Origin: a bacterium 1XD21-13
Lineage (GTDB): Bacteria > Bacillota > Clostridia > Lachnospirales > Lachnospiraceae
DNA length: 64,000 nucleotides
Assembly: GCA_009917555.1 (NCBI GenBank)
Contig: QZDX01000017.1
Coordinates: 40,322-104,321 of the forward strand
Reading direction: 5' to 3'
Below are positions 34,016-43,610 of this stretch, one piece after another. The translations under genes were made by a program, and so were the position numbers. Position 1 is the first letter of the stretch. The number at the start of each line of letters is the position of its first letter. The notes beneath the pieces are model-generated. The model was not told the origin of the DNA and did no database searches. It saw only the letters and a program-made list of their open reading frames with translations.

Positions 34016-35284
34016 TCACTCCTCTATCACATCATCTGCACCCACCGGAAGAATAGCCGCCAAAATCATTCCCACCACAGCCGCCAAAGCTAGGCCGGAG
34101 ATGGTCACTGTCCCCGTTACTGGAATGCTGTCACAGCCGATTCCCAGCACAAAGATCAGTGCCGCAATCATCAGATTCCGGCTGTTGCCGAAATTCAGAC
34201 GGGAATTAATCAGAATCCGCACACCCACAGAAGAAATCATTCCGTAAAGCACAATACTGATCCCCCCTGTCACAGGCCCCGGAATACTGGTGATAATTCC
34301 GCCAATCTTGCCAAACAACCCCAACACAATGGCAAATACTGCCGCAATCCGAATCACGGCAGGGTCGTAATTCTTTGTCACAGCCAGCACTCCTGTATTT
34401 TCCCCATAAGTCGTATTTGCCGGTCCTCCCAGAAGACCTGCCACAGCCGTTGCAATTCCATCACCCAGGATCGTCCGGTGGATACCGGGATCAATCATAA
34501 AGTTCTTTCCCACCACCGCACTATTTGTTGTAATATCCCCCACATGCTCAATCAATGTCACCAGAGCAATGGGCGCAATGGCCAAAATCGCATCTGCCTT
34601 AAAGGTAGGCAGGCACAGCACCTGAGCCATAATGCTCTGATCCAGGAAAGAAAGGGCGTGAGCCTCCCTCATAGGCGTCATATCAATAAAGCCCATGGGT
34701 ATGCACACCAGGTATCCCACAATAATTGCAAAGAGAATAGGCATGAGATTATAAATCCCCTTTGCAAATACGGAGATACAGATGACCGTAGCCAGAACCG
34801 CCAGGGTTACCAGAACCGCCTTGATGCTAAACTCCCCATTCCAGTAAAATGCAGAGCTGATAGCCGAACCGGAAAGCCTCAGGCCAATCACAATAATAAT
34901 GGGGCCCGTCACAATGGGCGGAAGCAGCTTATTCACCTTCTCATACCCCACCAGCTTAATCAGCGCCGCAAACACCGCATACACCAGGCCGGCAACAATC
35001 AAGGCGCCCTTCACCGACGCCAGTTTTTCCAGATAATCTCCGTCACCCATGCGGGAATCACCCAAAATGGCACAGATTCCTCCGATAAAGGCAAAACTGG
35101 AGCCTAAAAAAACAGGTACTTTTCTCTTTGTAATCCAATGGAATAAAAGAGTTCCAAGCCCTGCACAAAAAAGTGTGATCGAAGTATTCAGCCCTGTCAA
35201 TGCCGGTACAAGCACTGTCGCCCCAAACATCGCCAGAACATGCTGAATTCCAAGTATCAGTTTTTGACCATTGGTTTTTTCCAT
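34016..35284 (-). CDS. uraA: uracil/xanthine permease (NCS2 family)
   Basis: This 422-residue membrane protein has 12-14 hydrophobic segments. It begins LILGIQHVLAMFGATVLVPA, the family start, and contains FLGSSFAFIGG, GLGGPANTTYGENTGVLAVT and GGISIVLYGMISSVGVRI. The central motif with NTTYGENTG and the TLIEHVGDITT helix give the nucleobase-binding glutamates. It probably imports uracil by proton symport. No upp or pyr attenuator is evident. It is monocistronic. Confidence 0.93.
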   Translation of the reverse strand: MEKTNGQKLILGIQHVLAMFGATVLVPALTGLNTSITLFCAGLGTLLFHWITKRKVPVFLGSSFAFIGGICAILGDSRMGDGDYLEKLASVKGALIVAGLVYAVFAALIKLVGYEKVNKLLPPIVTGPIIIVIGLRLSGSAISSAFYWNGEFSIKAVLVTLAVLATVICISVFAKGIYNLMPILFAIIVGYLVCIPMGFIDMTPMREAHALSFLDQSIMAQVLCLPTFKADAILAIAPIALVTLIEHVGDITTNSAVVGKNFMIDPGIHRTILGDGIATAVAGLLGGPANTTYGENTGVLAVTKNYDPAVIRIAAVFAIVLGLFGKIGGIITSIPGPVTGGISIVLYGMISSVGVRILINSRLNFGNSRNLMIAALIFVLGIGCDSIPVTGTVTISGLALAAVVGMILAAILPVGADDVIEE

Positions 35285-35341
35285 ATAACACGTTCCCCCT
35301 TGTAAAATCTCTGAAATAAATATTGCCGTTTTTCCTTCTCA

Positions 35342-35370
35342 ACTATACAACAGTTCCAAGGGTTTGGCAA
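35342..35370 (-). promoter_or_regulatory. uraA promoter
   Basis: TTGCCA (35370-35365), a 17-base spacer and TATAGT (35347-35342) on the minus strand, with a leader of about 55 nt. Confidence 0.7.
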
Positions 35371-35501
35371 TGAAAAATCGCAGGTCCCTTCCAATTTTTT
35401 CTTTTAAAAATCTTTTTTTGTAAAATATTACACAAAAATCCTTCGTGCTCATTGCTTTGACAATTTAGATAGTAAAAATCCGCGGCTGTCCCTCACCATA
35501 T

Positions 35502-35531
35502 AAAAAGGGGTGTCTTATTTCCCGACACCCC
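35502..35531 (-). terminator. terminator after the Mrp ATPase gene
   Basis: GGGGTGTC and GACACCCC pair around a 9-base loop, followed by TTTTTATA on the minus strand. The rest of 35285-35608 holds the uraA promoter and AT-rich sequence without a gene. Confidence 0.85.
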
Positions 35532-35608
35532 CAACGTTTATGATTCATATTGTAAGTTATGATACACTTAAATGAAAGATTTACGCCCCAAGCTGCAACA
35601 CACTCTCA

Positions 35609-36433
35609 TTACTCAAACTCCACTTCCAAATACGGATTCTTCACCGTATAGAATTCTCCCCTGTCCGAAGCCTCCGCCAGTGTGGGATCTACCGGCATCT
35701 TGCCCAGGACCTTGAGACCCAGCTTTGCCGCCTCCTCGTCAATATGGCTTTTACCGAACAGTTGGATCTCCTTGCCGCAGTCCGGACATTTAAAATAGGA
35801 ATAATTTTCAATAATTCCCTTTACCGGAATGTTCATCTGCTCTGCCATACCCAATGCCTTCTTTACAATGAGCTGCACCAGATCCTGGGGTGAGGTCACC
35901 ATAACGATCTCATCTACCGGAAGGGACTGGAATACCGTCAGAGGCACATCACCGGTTCCCGGAGGCATATCCACCAGAAGATAATCCAGATCCCCCCAGA
36001 TTACATCTGTCCAGAACTGCTTTACCACATTGGCGATAATGGGCCCGCGCCAGATCACCGGAGCCGCCTCATCCGGAAGCAGCAGATTGATGGACATGAG
36101 GGCAATTCCATTTTCCGTGTAGCAGGGCGTGATCGCCCCGTCATCCGTCGCTTCCGCCGGACCGTGAACGCCGTACATCTTAGGGATCGACGGCCCTGTA
36201 ATATCAGCGTCCAGGATTCCCACCTTATAGCCCTTTTGGGCAAGCTGATTGGCCAGGGAAGCCGTCACCATGGACTTTCCCACGCCGCCCTTGCCGCTGA
36301 CCACGCCGATAACCCGGCGGATACAGCTATACGCATTGGCATCCACCTGAAAGCTGGTGGGCTGCTGCCTGCTGGGGCAGCCCTCGCAGCTTGACTTGTC
36401 ACAGCTGCTGTTGTTACATTCTCTCTCTGACAT
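35609..36433 (-). CDS. Mrp/NBP35-type iron-sulfur carrier ATPase
   Basis: This 274-residue P-loop ATPase has deviant Walker A GVVSGKGGVGKSMVTASLAN (~43) and DADITGPSIPKMYG (switch region). VDMPPGTGDVPLTVFQSLP and MVTSPQDLVQLIV complete the fold. Before the P-loop is a cysteine cluster (C-x4-C-x4-C-x2-C in CNNSSCDKSSCEGC) like the N-terminal ferredoxin-type site of NBP35. CPDCGKE near residue 220 gives the bridging CxxC. It likely carries Fe-S clusters to apoproteins. Confidence 0.93.
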   Translation of the reverse strand: MSERECNNSSCDKSSCEGCPSRQQPTSFQVDANAYSCIRRVIGVVSGKGGVGKSMVTASLANQLAQKGYKVGILDADITGPSIPKMYGVHGPAEATDDGAITPCYTENGIALMSINLLLPDEAAPVIWRGPIIANVVKQFWTDVIWGDLDYLLVDMPPGTGDVPLTVFQSLPVDEIVMVTSPQDLVQLIVKKALGMAEQMNIPVKGIIENYSYFKCPDCGKEIQLFGKSHIDEEAAKLGLKVLGKMPVDPTLAEASDRGEFYTVKNPYLEVEFE

Positions 36434-36452
36434 TTTGTATTCCTCCTAATTT

Positions 36453-36557
36453 TAAGTTCCGCAATACCCTTTCCAGCACCACTTATCTAGAACAATTTAT
36501 GGCCACAAAACATGTGTCCATAAATTGTTCTGGCACTGTCAGGGTATTGCTGTTTAA
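36453..36557. repeat. dispersed palindromic element, copy A
   Basis: Outer arms GCAATACCCT (36461-36470) and AGGGTATTGC (36541-36550) enclose inner arms GAACAATTTATGG (36490-36502) and CCATAAATTGTTC (36518-36530). The flanks AAGTTCC and TGTTT match copies at 38018, 40946, 47653 and 62033. It lies between the MATE and Mrp genes. Confidence 0.75.
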
Positions 36558-36612
36558 AGTCGCTGCGCGACAGCACTAAAGGGTAAAGTCTCGACTTTAC
36601 CGTTCTGCTGTT

Positions 36613-37992
36613 TTAATTTTCTATCTCCCGCGTTATATTCCGAAGCCACAGCTTCTTCCGATACCGCCAGGTTGTGATGGGCACCTTCACTATCTCATCC
36701 GACAGCAGCACCACAAACACTGCCTTGACCCCCCAGTGGAGCCAGAAGGCGGTCACGGCGCCCAGGAAAATAGAGAAGCACCACATACCAATCACATCCA
36801 CAAAGAATCCGATCCGCGTATCCCCTCCGGCCCGGAACACACCCACCACCAGGGTGGTATTGTAGGACTGGAAAATGGCATAGTAGCAGACCACAAAAAG
36901 CATAAAATTCAAATAATCCTTGGCCTGGTCGGAAATGGTCATACTGCCCGCAATAAAGCCCCGGCACAAAAACAGCCCCGTAGCCGCCACCAACGTAATC
37001 CCCACACTGAGCCACACTAACTTCTTTGCATAGATTTCCGCAAGCCGGAGCTTCTGCTCCCCGATGACCTTGCCAATCATAACAGAGGTGGCTGCTGACA
37101 GACCGAAGCCAATCACCATAATCAACTGCCGTGACACCTGGGCCACGGAATTTGCCGCCACCGCCGCACTCCCCAGATGGCCGATAATGGCCGCATTGGC
37201 AGACATGCCAAGGCCCCACATGAGCTCATTGGCAACAACCGGAGAGGAAAATACCAGAAAATCCTTGAGGAGCACCCGGTCAAACCGTACAAAATCCCTC
37301 AGATGAAGCGAAATGGGATTCCCCTTCCAGTTTATGTACAGCACAACAATCACAAGCTCCACAATCCGGGCAAACAGGGTGGCATAGGCCGCGCCTTGAA
37401 CTCCCATAGCGGGCACACCGAACATGCCAAAAATCAAAATAGCATTTCCGATAATATTGATAATCAGAGATGCAAAATACGTCCAGGTGGCCACCACCAC
37501 CCGCTCCACACTGCGCATCAGATTCAGATAAATCATAGTAAATGCCACCGGAAGGTAAGACCAGGACACAATCCGAAGATAGGAAGCTCCCTCCCGGATC
37601 ACCGGCTCCTCCGAAGAAAAGGCATACATCAATTGGCGGGGAAATATCTGAGCCGCCGCCAGAAACACAATGCCGATTCCCAAAGAAATGCACATGGAAA
37701 TTCCAAACACCTTCTCAATGGTGCGCACATCCTGCTTTCCCCAATACTGGGCAGTCAAAACCGAGGCTCCCGATGTGAGCCCGAAAAAAATCAGATTCAT
37801 AATAAACTGAACCTGACCAGCCAGGGACGCACCGGAAAGGGCGGTCTCCCCCACCTTTCCAAGCATCACCACATCTGCGGTGGTCACACCTACATTGATC
37901 AGATTCTGCAATGCCATAGGGATCACAAGGGCAACGGCCATCCGGTAAAAGGCTCTGTTTTCCTCTGCTGTTAATCTATTATGTTCGTTCAT
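36613..37992 (-). CDS. MATE family efflux transporter
   Basis: This 459-residue, 12-segment multidrug/toxic-compound antiporter begins FYRMAVALVIPMALQNLINV, followed by TTADVVMLGKVGETALSGAS and GLTSGASVLTAQYWG. These are the family's N-lobe signatures. The second lobe repeats them (SPVVANELMWGLGMSANAAI; GLSAATSVMIGKVIGE). It probably extrudes cationic compounds using a Na+ or H+ gradient; the substrate is unknown. It is flanked by two dispersed palindromes. Confidence 0.93.
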   Translation of the reverse strand: MNEHNRLTAEENRAFYRMAVALVIPMALQNLINVGVTTADVVMLGKVGETALSGASLAGQVQFIMNLIFFGLTSGASVLTAQYWGKQDVRTIEKVFGISMCISLGIGIVFLAAAQIFPRQLMYAFSSEEPVIREGASYLRIVSWSYLPVAFTMIYLNLMRSVERVVVATWTYFASLIINIIGNAILIFGMFGVPAMGVQGAAYATLFARIVELVIVVLYINWKGNPISLHLRDFVRFDRVLLKDFLVFSSPVVANELMWGLGMSANAAIIGHLGSAAVAANSVAQVSRQLIMVIGFGLSAATSVMIGKVIGEQKLRLAEIYAKKLVWLSVGITLVAATGLFLCRGFIAGSMTISDQAKDYLNFMLFVVCYYAIFQSYNTTLVVGVFRAGGDTRIGFFVDVIGMWCFSIFLGAVTAFWLHWGVKAVFVVLLSDEIVKVPITTWRYRKKLWLRNITREIEN

Positions 37993-38017
37993 AGTCTTTT
38001 TATTCCAGTCTCATTCC

Positions 38018-38120
38018 AGTCCCGTAATATCCCTTCCAGTACACCGGTATGAAGTCAATTCCCAGCCGCAAAAACATGCGTCTGTAAATTGATTTATGCA
38101 CTGTAAAGGATATTACTGTT
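38018..38120. repeat. dispersed palindromic element, copy B
   Basis: Outer arms GTAATATCC (38024-38032) and GGATATTAC (38108-38116). The inner parts retain CCAGTACACC, AAAACATG and GCACTGT in common with copy A. Flanks CAGTCCC and TGTTT. Lies between trkH and the MATE gene. Confidence 0.72.
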
Positions 38121-38128
38121 TCCCAATA

Positions 38129-39571
38129 TTAAAACTTCTTCCTCCACACCTGCGGCGCAAATAGCATCAGCATGGGCAGAATCTCCAAACGGCCCACCAG
38201 CATATCCATGCTTAAAATCAGCTTGGAAAAATAGGAAAAATGAGAAAAGTTCTCAACAGGCCCTACCCTGGAAAGCCCCGGCCCCACGTTATTGAGAGTG
38301 GTCATCACCGCCGTAAAATTCGTTGTAAAATCCTGATTATCCACAGCCACTAAAAGCACAGATCCCGCCAAAATCACCAAGTAACAGATGAGATACACAT
38401 AAACCCCGTGAATGCTCTCCCCCGGCACCCGTTTTCCATCCATTTTTACCACATTCACGGACTTGGGATGGAGAATCTGCCGGATCTCTTTACCGATGGT
38501 TTTTGCCAGAATCAGGATTCGGGACACCTTCATACCGCCTCCCGTAGACCCGGCGCAGGCGCCAATGATCATCAGCAGCAGAATCACCGTCTTGGAAAAT
38601 TCCGGCCACAAATCAAAGTTTGCCGTCACAAAGCCGGTGGTGGTAATCACCGAAGCAACCTGAAAGGCCGCATAGCGAAGCGCCCGAAGAGGCGTCTCAT
38701 ACAAATGCAGAATGTTAATGGTAATCAGCGTAACAGCTCCCACCACCACGCCTAAGTAGGCCCGAAGCTCCTCGCTTTTGAACACAGCCCGGACATTTTT
38801 CAAAAGAAGCAGATAATACAGGTTAAAATTCACGCCGAACAGCAGCATAAATACCGTAATCACCCCGTCAATGTAAGCGCTGTCAAAGGCCGCTATACTG
38901 GCATTCATGCTGGAAAAACCGCCGGTGCCCGCCGTACTGAACGTGTGAATCACCGCATTGTACAGATTCATGCCCCCCGCCAGCAGAAGAATCACCTCCA
39001 CACAGGAGAGGAAAATATACATGCCGTAGAGAATCTTAGCCGTTCCCCGGCTCTTTGGCACCAGCTTATCACAGGTGGGACCCGGCATCTCCGCACGCAT
39101 CAAAAACATAGCCCCCTTATTTCCCAGGGGGATCACAGCCATCACAAAGACCAGCACGCCCATGCCGCCGATCCAGTGGGTCAGGCACCGCCAGAAGTTA
39201 ATCCCCTTGGGCAGGGCCTCGATATCCTGCAAAATAGTAGATCCCGTAGTGGTAAATCCTGAAACCGTCTCAAAAAAGGCATCCACAAAATGAGGAATGG
39301 AGCCGGACAGCACAAAGGGCAGGGCGCCAAAGGCTGACCAGAGAATCCAGGCCAGGGCCACGATCACAAAGCCCTCCTTTGCGTAAAATACCATATTTTT
39401 CGGCCTCTTTCCCAGCAAAAGGGAGAGGGCCATCAAGAGGGCTGCCGTCAGCACAAAGGTCAGTCCGCTGTGCTCCTGGTAAATCAGGGACACAAAGGCG
39501 GGAATCAAAAGCACAAGCCCCTCAATCCGCAGCATTCTTCCCAAAATAAATCGAATCATACTGTAATTCAT
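38129..39571 (-). CDS. trkH: Trk potassium uptake membrane subunit
   Basis: This 480-residue membrane protein has the four pore-loop repeats of the Trk/Ktr family: SGFTTTGSTI, STAGTGGFSS, TTTGFVTANF and TTLNNVGPGLS. The conserved pore glycines are present. CAGSTGGGMKVSRI is another family hallmark. It imports potassium, controlled by the TrkA ring encoded immediately upstream. The start ATG overlaps the trkA stop (ATGA). Confidence 0.95.
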   Translation of the reverse strand: MNYSMIRFILGRMLRIEGLVLLIPAFVSLIYQEHSGLTFVLTAALLMALSLLLGKRPKNMVFYAKEGFVIVALAWILWSAFGALPFVLSGSIPHFVDAFFETVSGFTTTGSTILQDIEALPKGINFWRCLTHWIGGMGVLVFVMAVIPLGNKGAMFLMRAEMPGPTCDKLVPKSRGTAKILYGMYIFLSCVEVILLLAGGMNLYNAVIHTFSTAGTGGFSSMNASIAAFDSAYIDGVITVFMLLFGVNFNLYYLLLLKNVRAVFKSEELRAYLGVVVGAVTLITINILHLYETPLRALRYAAFQVASVITTTGFVTANFDLWPEFSKTVILLLMIIGACAGSTGGGMKVSRILILAKTIGKEIRQILHPKSVNVVKMDGKRVPGESIHGVYVYLICYLVILAGSVLLVAVDNQDFTTNFTAVMTTLNNVGPGLSRVGPVENFSHFSYFSKLILSMDMLVGRLEILPMLMLFAPQVWRKKF

Positions 39572-40929
39572 CGCTTCAGAATCTCCTCCAGATCCTCCAG
39601 GCCCTGGCTCATGGTTACTACAACCACACTGTCACCCACCTCCAGGGTATCATTTCCACCCGGAATAATAATCTGCCGCTTCCGTACAATACAGGCCACC
39701 AGATGATTTTCTCTTAAGGTCAGATCCTTCAGGGGGATGCCTGTGTACTTGGCCGCCTCCCGGATCTGGAATTCCAGAGCCTCCACCCTGCCGTTGATGA
39801 GCTGATACACCGTCTCAATATTGGCGCTGCCCATGGAATTTTTCATAGCCCGCACATAGCTCATAATCAGATTGGCGGTGACATTTTTGGCAGAAACCAC
39901 GCTCTCCATGCCCAGCTCATCCACCATATGCTGCAGGGCCTCATCATTGACCTTGGTGATGATCTTGGAGACCTTTTTGGTCTTAGCGTACATGGACATA
40001 ATGATATTTTCCTCGTCCATGCCTGTAAGGGCTACAAAGCCGTCTGCGCTTCCGATGCCCTCCTCCTCTAAAAGCTCGTGATCCGTAGCATTGCCGCAGA
40101 TAATGGTGGCTTTTGGAAGAAGCTCACAGAGCTGTCCGCAGCGCTCCGCATCCCGCTCAATGATTTTTACGTTCATTCCCAGAGACAAAAGCTTTAAAGA
40201 CAGGTAATAGGCAGTCTTTCCCCCGCCGCAGATCATAACATTTTTCAGGCGCCCCCGCAGAGCTCCCACGAATTTGAAAAACCGTTCCAGCTCCTTATGG
40301 GAGGCGGCAATGTTGATCTTGTCGCCCTGCTTCGGCACAAAGCTTCCGTCAGGAATGAAGACCTCGCTTCCTCTCTGAACCGCACAGACCAGCATCTTAA
40401 TCTGGTATTTCTCATAAAATTGCCGAAAGGACAGCCCCGCCATGGGATTGTTCTCGTTGATGGATGCCTCCACAAGCTCCACACGGCCCTTGGCAAAGGT
40501 CTCCACCTTGGCCGCCGACGGGAAGATAAGCACCCTGGAAATCTCCCCTGCCAGTACAAGCTCCGGATTGACGGCCATACTAAGCTTTAAGTCATCCTTG
40601 AATAAATGAATCTGCTGATAATACACGGGATTACGCACACGGGCAATGGTCTGCTTTGCCCCCAGACGCTTGGCCAAAAGACAGCAGAGCATGTTCAGCT
40701 CGTCCGTAGAGGCACAGGCAATCACCAGATCCGCTCCCTGTACATCCGCCTCCATCTGAACCTCCGCACTGGCTCCGTCTCCTACCACGCAGGATACCTC
40801 CAGTTCATTGATGGAATCCTTTAAACGGCCCTCCCGCACGTCAATGAGAGTTACATCGTAGCGCTCGGCCGTAAGCTGTGTGGCTAATTTATGCCCCACC
40901 TTTCCGTCTCCAATTATTACGATATTCAT
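39568..40929 (-). CDS. trkA: Trk potassium transport regulatory subunit
   Basis: This 453-residue cytosolic gating protein has two RCK units. Nucleotide-binding loops are MNIVIIGDGKVGHKLATQL (residue 1) and VMICGGGKTAYYLSLKLLS (~228). Each is followed by an RCK C-domain; the last segment GNDTLEVGDSVVVVT is typical. The ATG at 40929 is preferred because GGAG lies 7 bases upstream; a longer frame lacks one. Translationally coupled to trkH. Confidence 0.95.
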   Translation of the reverse strand: MNIVIIGDGKVGHKLATQLTAERYDVTLIDVREGRLKDSINELEVSCVVGDGASAEVQMEADVQGADLVIACASTDELNMLCCLLAKRLGAKQTIARVRNPVYYQQIHLFKDDLKLSMAVNPELVLAGEISRVLIFPSAAKVETFAKGRVELVEASINENNPMAGLSFRQFYEKYQIKMLVCAVQRGSEVFIPDGSFVPKQGDKINIAASHKELERFFKFVGALRGRLKNVMICGGGKTAYYLSLKLLSLGMNVKIIERDAERCGQLCELLPKATIICGNATDHELLEEEGIGSADGFVALTGMDEENIIMSMYAKTKKVSKIITKVNDEALQHMVDELGMESVVSAKNVTANLIMSYVRAMKNSMGSANIETVYQLINGRVEALEFQIREAAKYTGIPLKDLTLRENHLVACIVRKRQIIIPGGNDTLEVGDSVVVVTMSQGLEDLEEILKR

Positions 40930-40945
40930 TGGTAGTCTCCATTTC

Positions 40946-41050
40946 AAGTCACGCAAGTCTCAGCCCATACACCCTCATCTAAAAGAATTTCCATCCACAA
41001 ATGCATGCATCTGTAAATTCTTCTGTGCATGGGCTGAGTGTTGCTGTTTT
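40946..41050. repeat. dispersed palindromic element, copy C
   Basis: Outer arms CTCAGCCCAT (40959-40968) and ATGGGCTGAG (41029-41038), inner AGAATTT and AAATTCT. Flanks AAGTCACGCAA and TTGCTGTTTT are shared with the other copies, while the arm sequence differs entirely from copies A and B. A short duplicate of the tail (TTGCTGTTTT) follows. Confidence 0.72.
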
Positions 41051-41065
41051 TATATATTGCTGTTT

Positions 41066-41521
41066 TTAACGAAACCGATCTGTCTCAAAATGCTCCATGG
41101 TTTTCAGGCAGTTCAATATCTGCCGGTATTTATCCTGGGTGCTGCCGGCCGCAAGACCGATATCCAGGGAGGCGGCAATGCTCTCAAAGAGGTTGTCATC
41201 CTCATAGCCGGCCCAGGACTGAAAGAGCTCCAGCTTATCCCGGTAGGTCTCCGTATCCAGAAAACGCACCAGCATGGGATTCACCTCTGTGGGCTCCTCC
41301 ACCTCCTCAAAGCGGTACTTCTGCGTCACCTCCGGATACTTTTCGTGATCCACCTCGCTTACAAACATCTCATAGGGCCGGACCCAGGTCTTCTCCTCCC
41401 TGTACTGGTCCTGGTACACCACCATCTGCTCCCCCGTCTCCGAGTGGGTAGCAACGGCCATCACCTGGTACAGTCCCTCCTTAAAATGCCGGTAATAGGC
41501 ACCAATCTTAACCTCTCTCAC
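41066..41521 (-). CDS. DUF1653 domain protein
   Basis: This 151-residue protein has an N-terminal DUF1653 domain (GAYYRHFKEGLYQVMAVATH, SETGEQMVVYQDQYREEKTW, VRPYEMFVSEV). The small beta-barrel is widespread in bacteria but without an assigned reaction. The C-terminal ~80 residues are acidic and helical and are absent in the shortest relatives. Neighbours give no hint. Confidence 0.85.
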   Translation of the reverse strand: MREVKIGAYYRHFKEGLYQVMAVATHSETGEQMVVYQDQYREEKTWVRPYEMFVSEVDHEKYPEVTQKYRFEEVEEPTEVNPMLVRFLDTETYRDKLELFQSWAGYEDDNLFESIAASLDIGLAAGSTQDKYRQILNCLKTMEHFETDRFR

Positions 41522-41631
41522 AAAATTCCCTCTTTCTCTATGTTCGTCTGCTTCGCTTTCGTTTTTTCCTGCTTTATTTGATAACTGCTAGTGTAGCACA
41601 TTTATATAAAAAAGGAAACCCCTAAACCAAT

Positions 41632-41684
41632 GGCTGTTGAAGCTGCAGATAGCTTGATTCAATCTTTCTGCAGCCTCAACAGCC
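41632..41684 (-). terminator. long hairpin after the AI-2E gene
   Basis: GGCTGTTGA-GCTGCAGA pairs with TCTGCAGC-TCAACAGCC in a stem of about 18 bp. A TTTTTT run follows only about 19 bases later on the minus strand, so termination may be imperfect. Confidence 0.6.
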
Positions 41685-41721
41685 CTTATTTCTTCTTCAT
41701 CACAGCTCTTTTTAAGCAGCC

Positions 41722-42876
41722 TCAAAGCTTCTTTGCCAGCTTTTTCTTCTCCAGCCGCCCATACATCCACTCCCGCAAAAGGGTATAGAGCACCGACACC
41801 ATGGGAATAAAAATCAACATTCCCACAATCCCCATCAGATTGCCGCCCACAGTCACGGCCACCAGCACCCAGATGGCCGGCAGACCCACGGAATTTCCCA
41901 CCACTCGGGGATAAATGAGGTTGCCCTCAATCTGCTGAAGCACCTGAAACAGCACAATAAAGCCCAGTGCCTGGGCAGGACTTACCATCAGGATCAAAAA
42001 GGCTCCCACCACACAGCCGATAAATGCCCCAAAAATGGGAATCAATGCCGTAAACGCCACCAGAACGCCCACCAGCAGGGCGTAGGGGAAGCGCAGAAGA
42101 CTCATAGCCACAAAGAACATAGCCCCCAGGATCACCGCCTCCATGCACTGGCCGGTAATAAAGCTGGAAAAGGTCCGGTGGCTTAAGGAGCACACATGAA
42201 GAATGTAATCCACCTGCTTCTTGGGAAATACCGCCCGCAAAAGCTTTCTGGACTGCTCCCCAAGCTTCTCCTTTTGAAGCAGCACATAGCAGGCAAATAC
42301 AAAGCCGATAAAGAAATTCGTCACGGCGCTGATAATGGTCCTGGCCACCGTCATGGTTGAGGACAGGACACTGCCTGCACCGCTGCGGAAGAAGTTCCAG
42401 GCTGTCTCCATAATCTTCTCCCAGTTCATTTCCAGACTGTCAATCCAGGCTACAATCTGCTCATTGTAGCTGAAAATATCCTCCAGCCATTCCTGGGCCT
42501 TAGGAAGAAATGCCTCCACGGTAGCGCCTAGGCTCACCACGGTGGCGCCAAGCTCCGGAACCACCACGAAAATCACCAGTGAAATCACACCCAGCACCAG
42601 AACTATCGCAAGGACCAGGCTCAAGGGGCGGGCCAGCTTCCTGCCAAGCTTGCTCTTTGCCGTTTTCTTTTGGGGAAACAGCCAGCCCTCCAAAGCCGTC
42701 ATGGGCACATTCAGAATAAAGGCAATGGCTCCCCCAAGCACAAAAGGAAAGCCAATTCCCCATAGAAATCCCAGGGCTCCGAAAACGGCATCCAGCCTCT
42801 GGACCCCCACCAGCAGTAATATGGTAAATGCAATCAGAAGCATCAGCTTCTTCATGGTCTCCCGATTCAGATTCAT
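41722..42876 (-). CDS. AI-2E family transporter
   Basis: This 384-residue membrane protein of the AI-2 exporter/PerM family has about eight hydrophobic segments. GFPFVLGGAIAFILNVPMTA and FIGFVFACYVLLQKEKL are typical, as are YALLVGVLVAFTALIPIFG and GNLIYPRVVGNSVGLPAIWV. The last is the family signature. The substrate may be autoinducer-2 or ions; it is unproven for most members. ATG at 42876 is preferred, with AAAGGAGAG upstream. Confidence 0.92.
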   Translation of the reverse strand: MNLNRETMKKLMLLIAFTILLLVGVQRLDAVFGALGFLWGIGFPFVLGGAIAFILNVPMTALEGWLFPQKKTAKSKLGRKLARPLSLVLAIVLVLGVISLVIFVVVPELGATVVSLGATVEAFLPKAQEWLEDIFSYNEQIVAWIDSLEMNWEKIMETAWNFFRSGAGSVLSSTMTVARTIISAVTNFFIGFVFACYVLLQKEKLGEQSRKLLRAVFPKKQVDYILHVCSLSHRTFSSFITGQCMEAVILGAMFFVAMSLLRFPYALLVGVLVAFTALIPIFGAFIGCVVGAFLILMVSPAQALGFIVLFQVLQQIEGNLIYPRVVGNSVGLPAIWVLVAVTVGGNLMGIVGMLIFIPMVSVLYTLLREWMYGRLEKKKLAKKL

Positions 42877-42989
42877 GTATTCTCTCCTTTTTTCTGTTCC
42901 TGTCTTTTCCAAGGGAAAGCCTTTATAAAGGAGCATAAGCCCGCAGGCCATTTCTGTCAAGCGCCTGAATATATTTCATATATTTTTAA

Positions 42990-43042
42990 GAAAAAAGGCA
43001 GCTTAATGGCATTGGCTCATAAACCACACACACCATTGCTGT
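42990..43042 (-). terminator. terminator after the Lrp-type regulator
   Basis: CAGCAATGG and CCATTAAGCTG pair with two unpaired bases, followed by CCTTTTTT on the minus strand. Confidence 0.65.
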
Positions 43043-43108
43043 CTGCTAAACAATATATCATGGTTATGTATAAAACAATACCTTATTCTTACTCATCACA
43101 GCGGCGTA

Positions 43109-43561
43109 CTATTCGTCTAAGGGCAGAACCGAATACTCATTTTTAACGGTAGAAAGCACATACAGGGTTTTAAGCCCACAGACACCCGGCATTTTTTGAA
43201 TGTCCCTGTGGATCAGCTCCAGGTCTGCAGTGGAGCCTGTTACAATCTTAAGCAGATAGTCCATGTCTCCCGCAATGGCATGGCACTCACAGATGCCCTC
43301 GTAGACCAGAACCTCCCTTGCAAATGCTTCATGATATTTGGAGTGTGACAAACGCAGGGTCACAAAGACCGTCAGGGTATTCCCAAGCTGTTTCTCGTCC
43401 AGAATCACCGTGTATTTCTGTATCAGCCCCGTTCTCTCAAGCTTCCGTATCCGTTCAATCACCGCCGATACGGACAGATGAATGGTCCCACTAATCCTGG
43501 AAGCCGTCTGACGGGAATTCTCTTTCAAGCATTTCAGTATCTTTCTGTCCACACGATCCAT
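43109..43561 (-). CDS. Lrp/AsnC family transcriptional regulator
   Basis: This 150-residue regulator has an N-terminal winged helix (MDRVDRKILKCLKENSRQTA, then SRISGTIHLSVSAVIERIRK). The C-terminal RAM ligand domain (VFVTLRLSHSKYHEAFAREV, CHAIAGDMDYLLKIVTGS) forms octamers in relatives and senses amino acids. The target genes are unknown; the AI-2E gene follows after a terminator and the AAA-ATPase gene precedes. Confidence 0.93.
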   Translation of the reverse strand: MDRVDRKILKCLKENSRQTASRISGTIHLSVSAVIERIRKLERTGLIQKYTVILDEKQLGNTLTVFVTLRLSHSKYHEAFAREVLVYEGICECHAIAGDMDYLLKIVTGSTADLELIHRDIQKMPGVCGLKTLYVLSTVKNEYSVLPLDE

Positions 43562-43610
43562 AAGCTTCTCCTAACAAGCCTTGCCTCAAGGAATTGCTGC
43601 TTATCTTCCT

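Noticed and set aside
41588..41770. 60-codon minus-strand frame after the AI-2E gene
   Set aside because: It runs through the long hairpin and overlaps the 3' end of a well-supported gene; no start signal.
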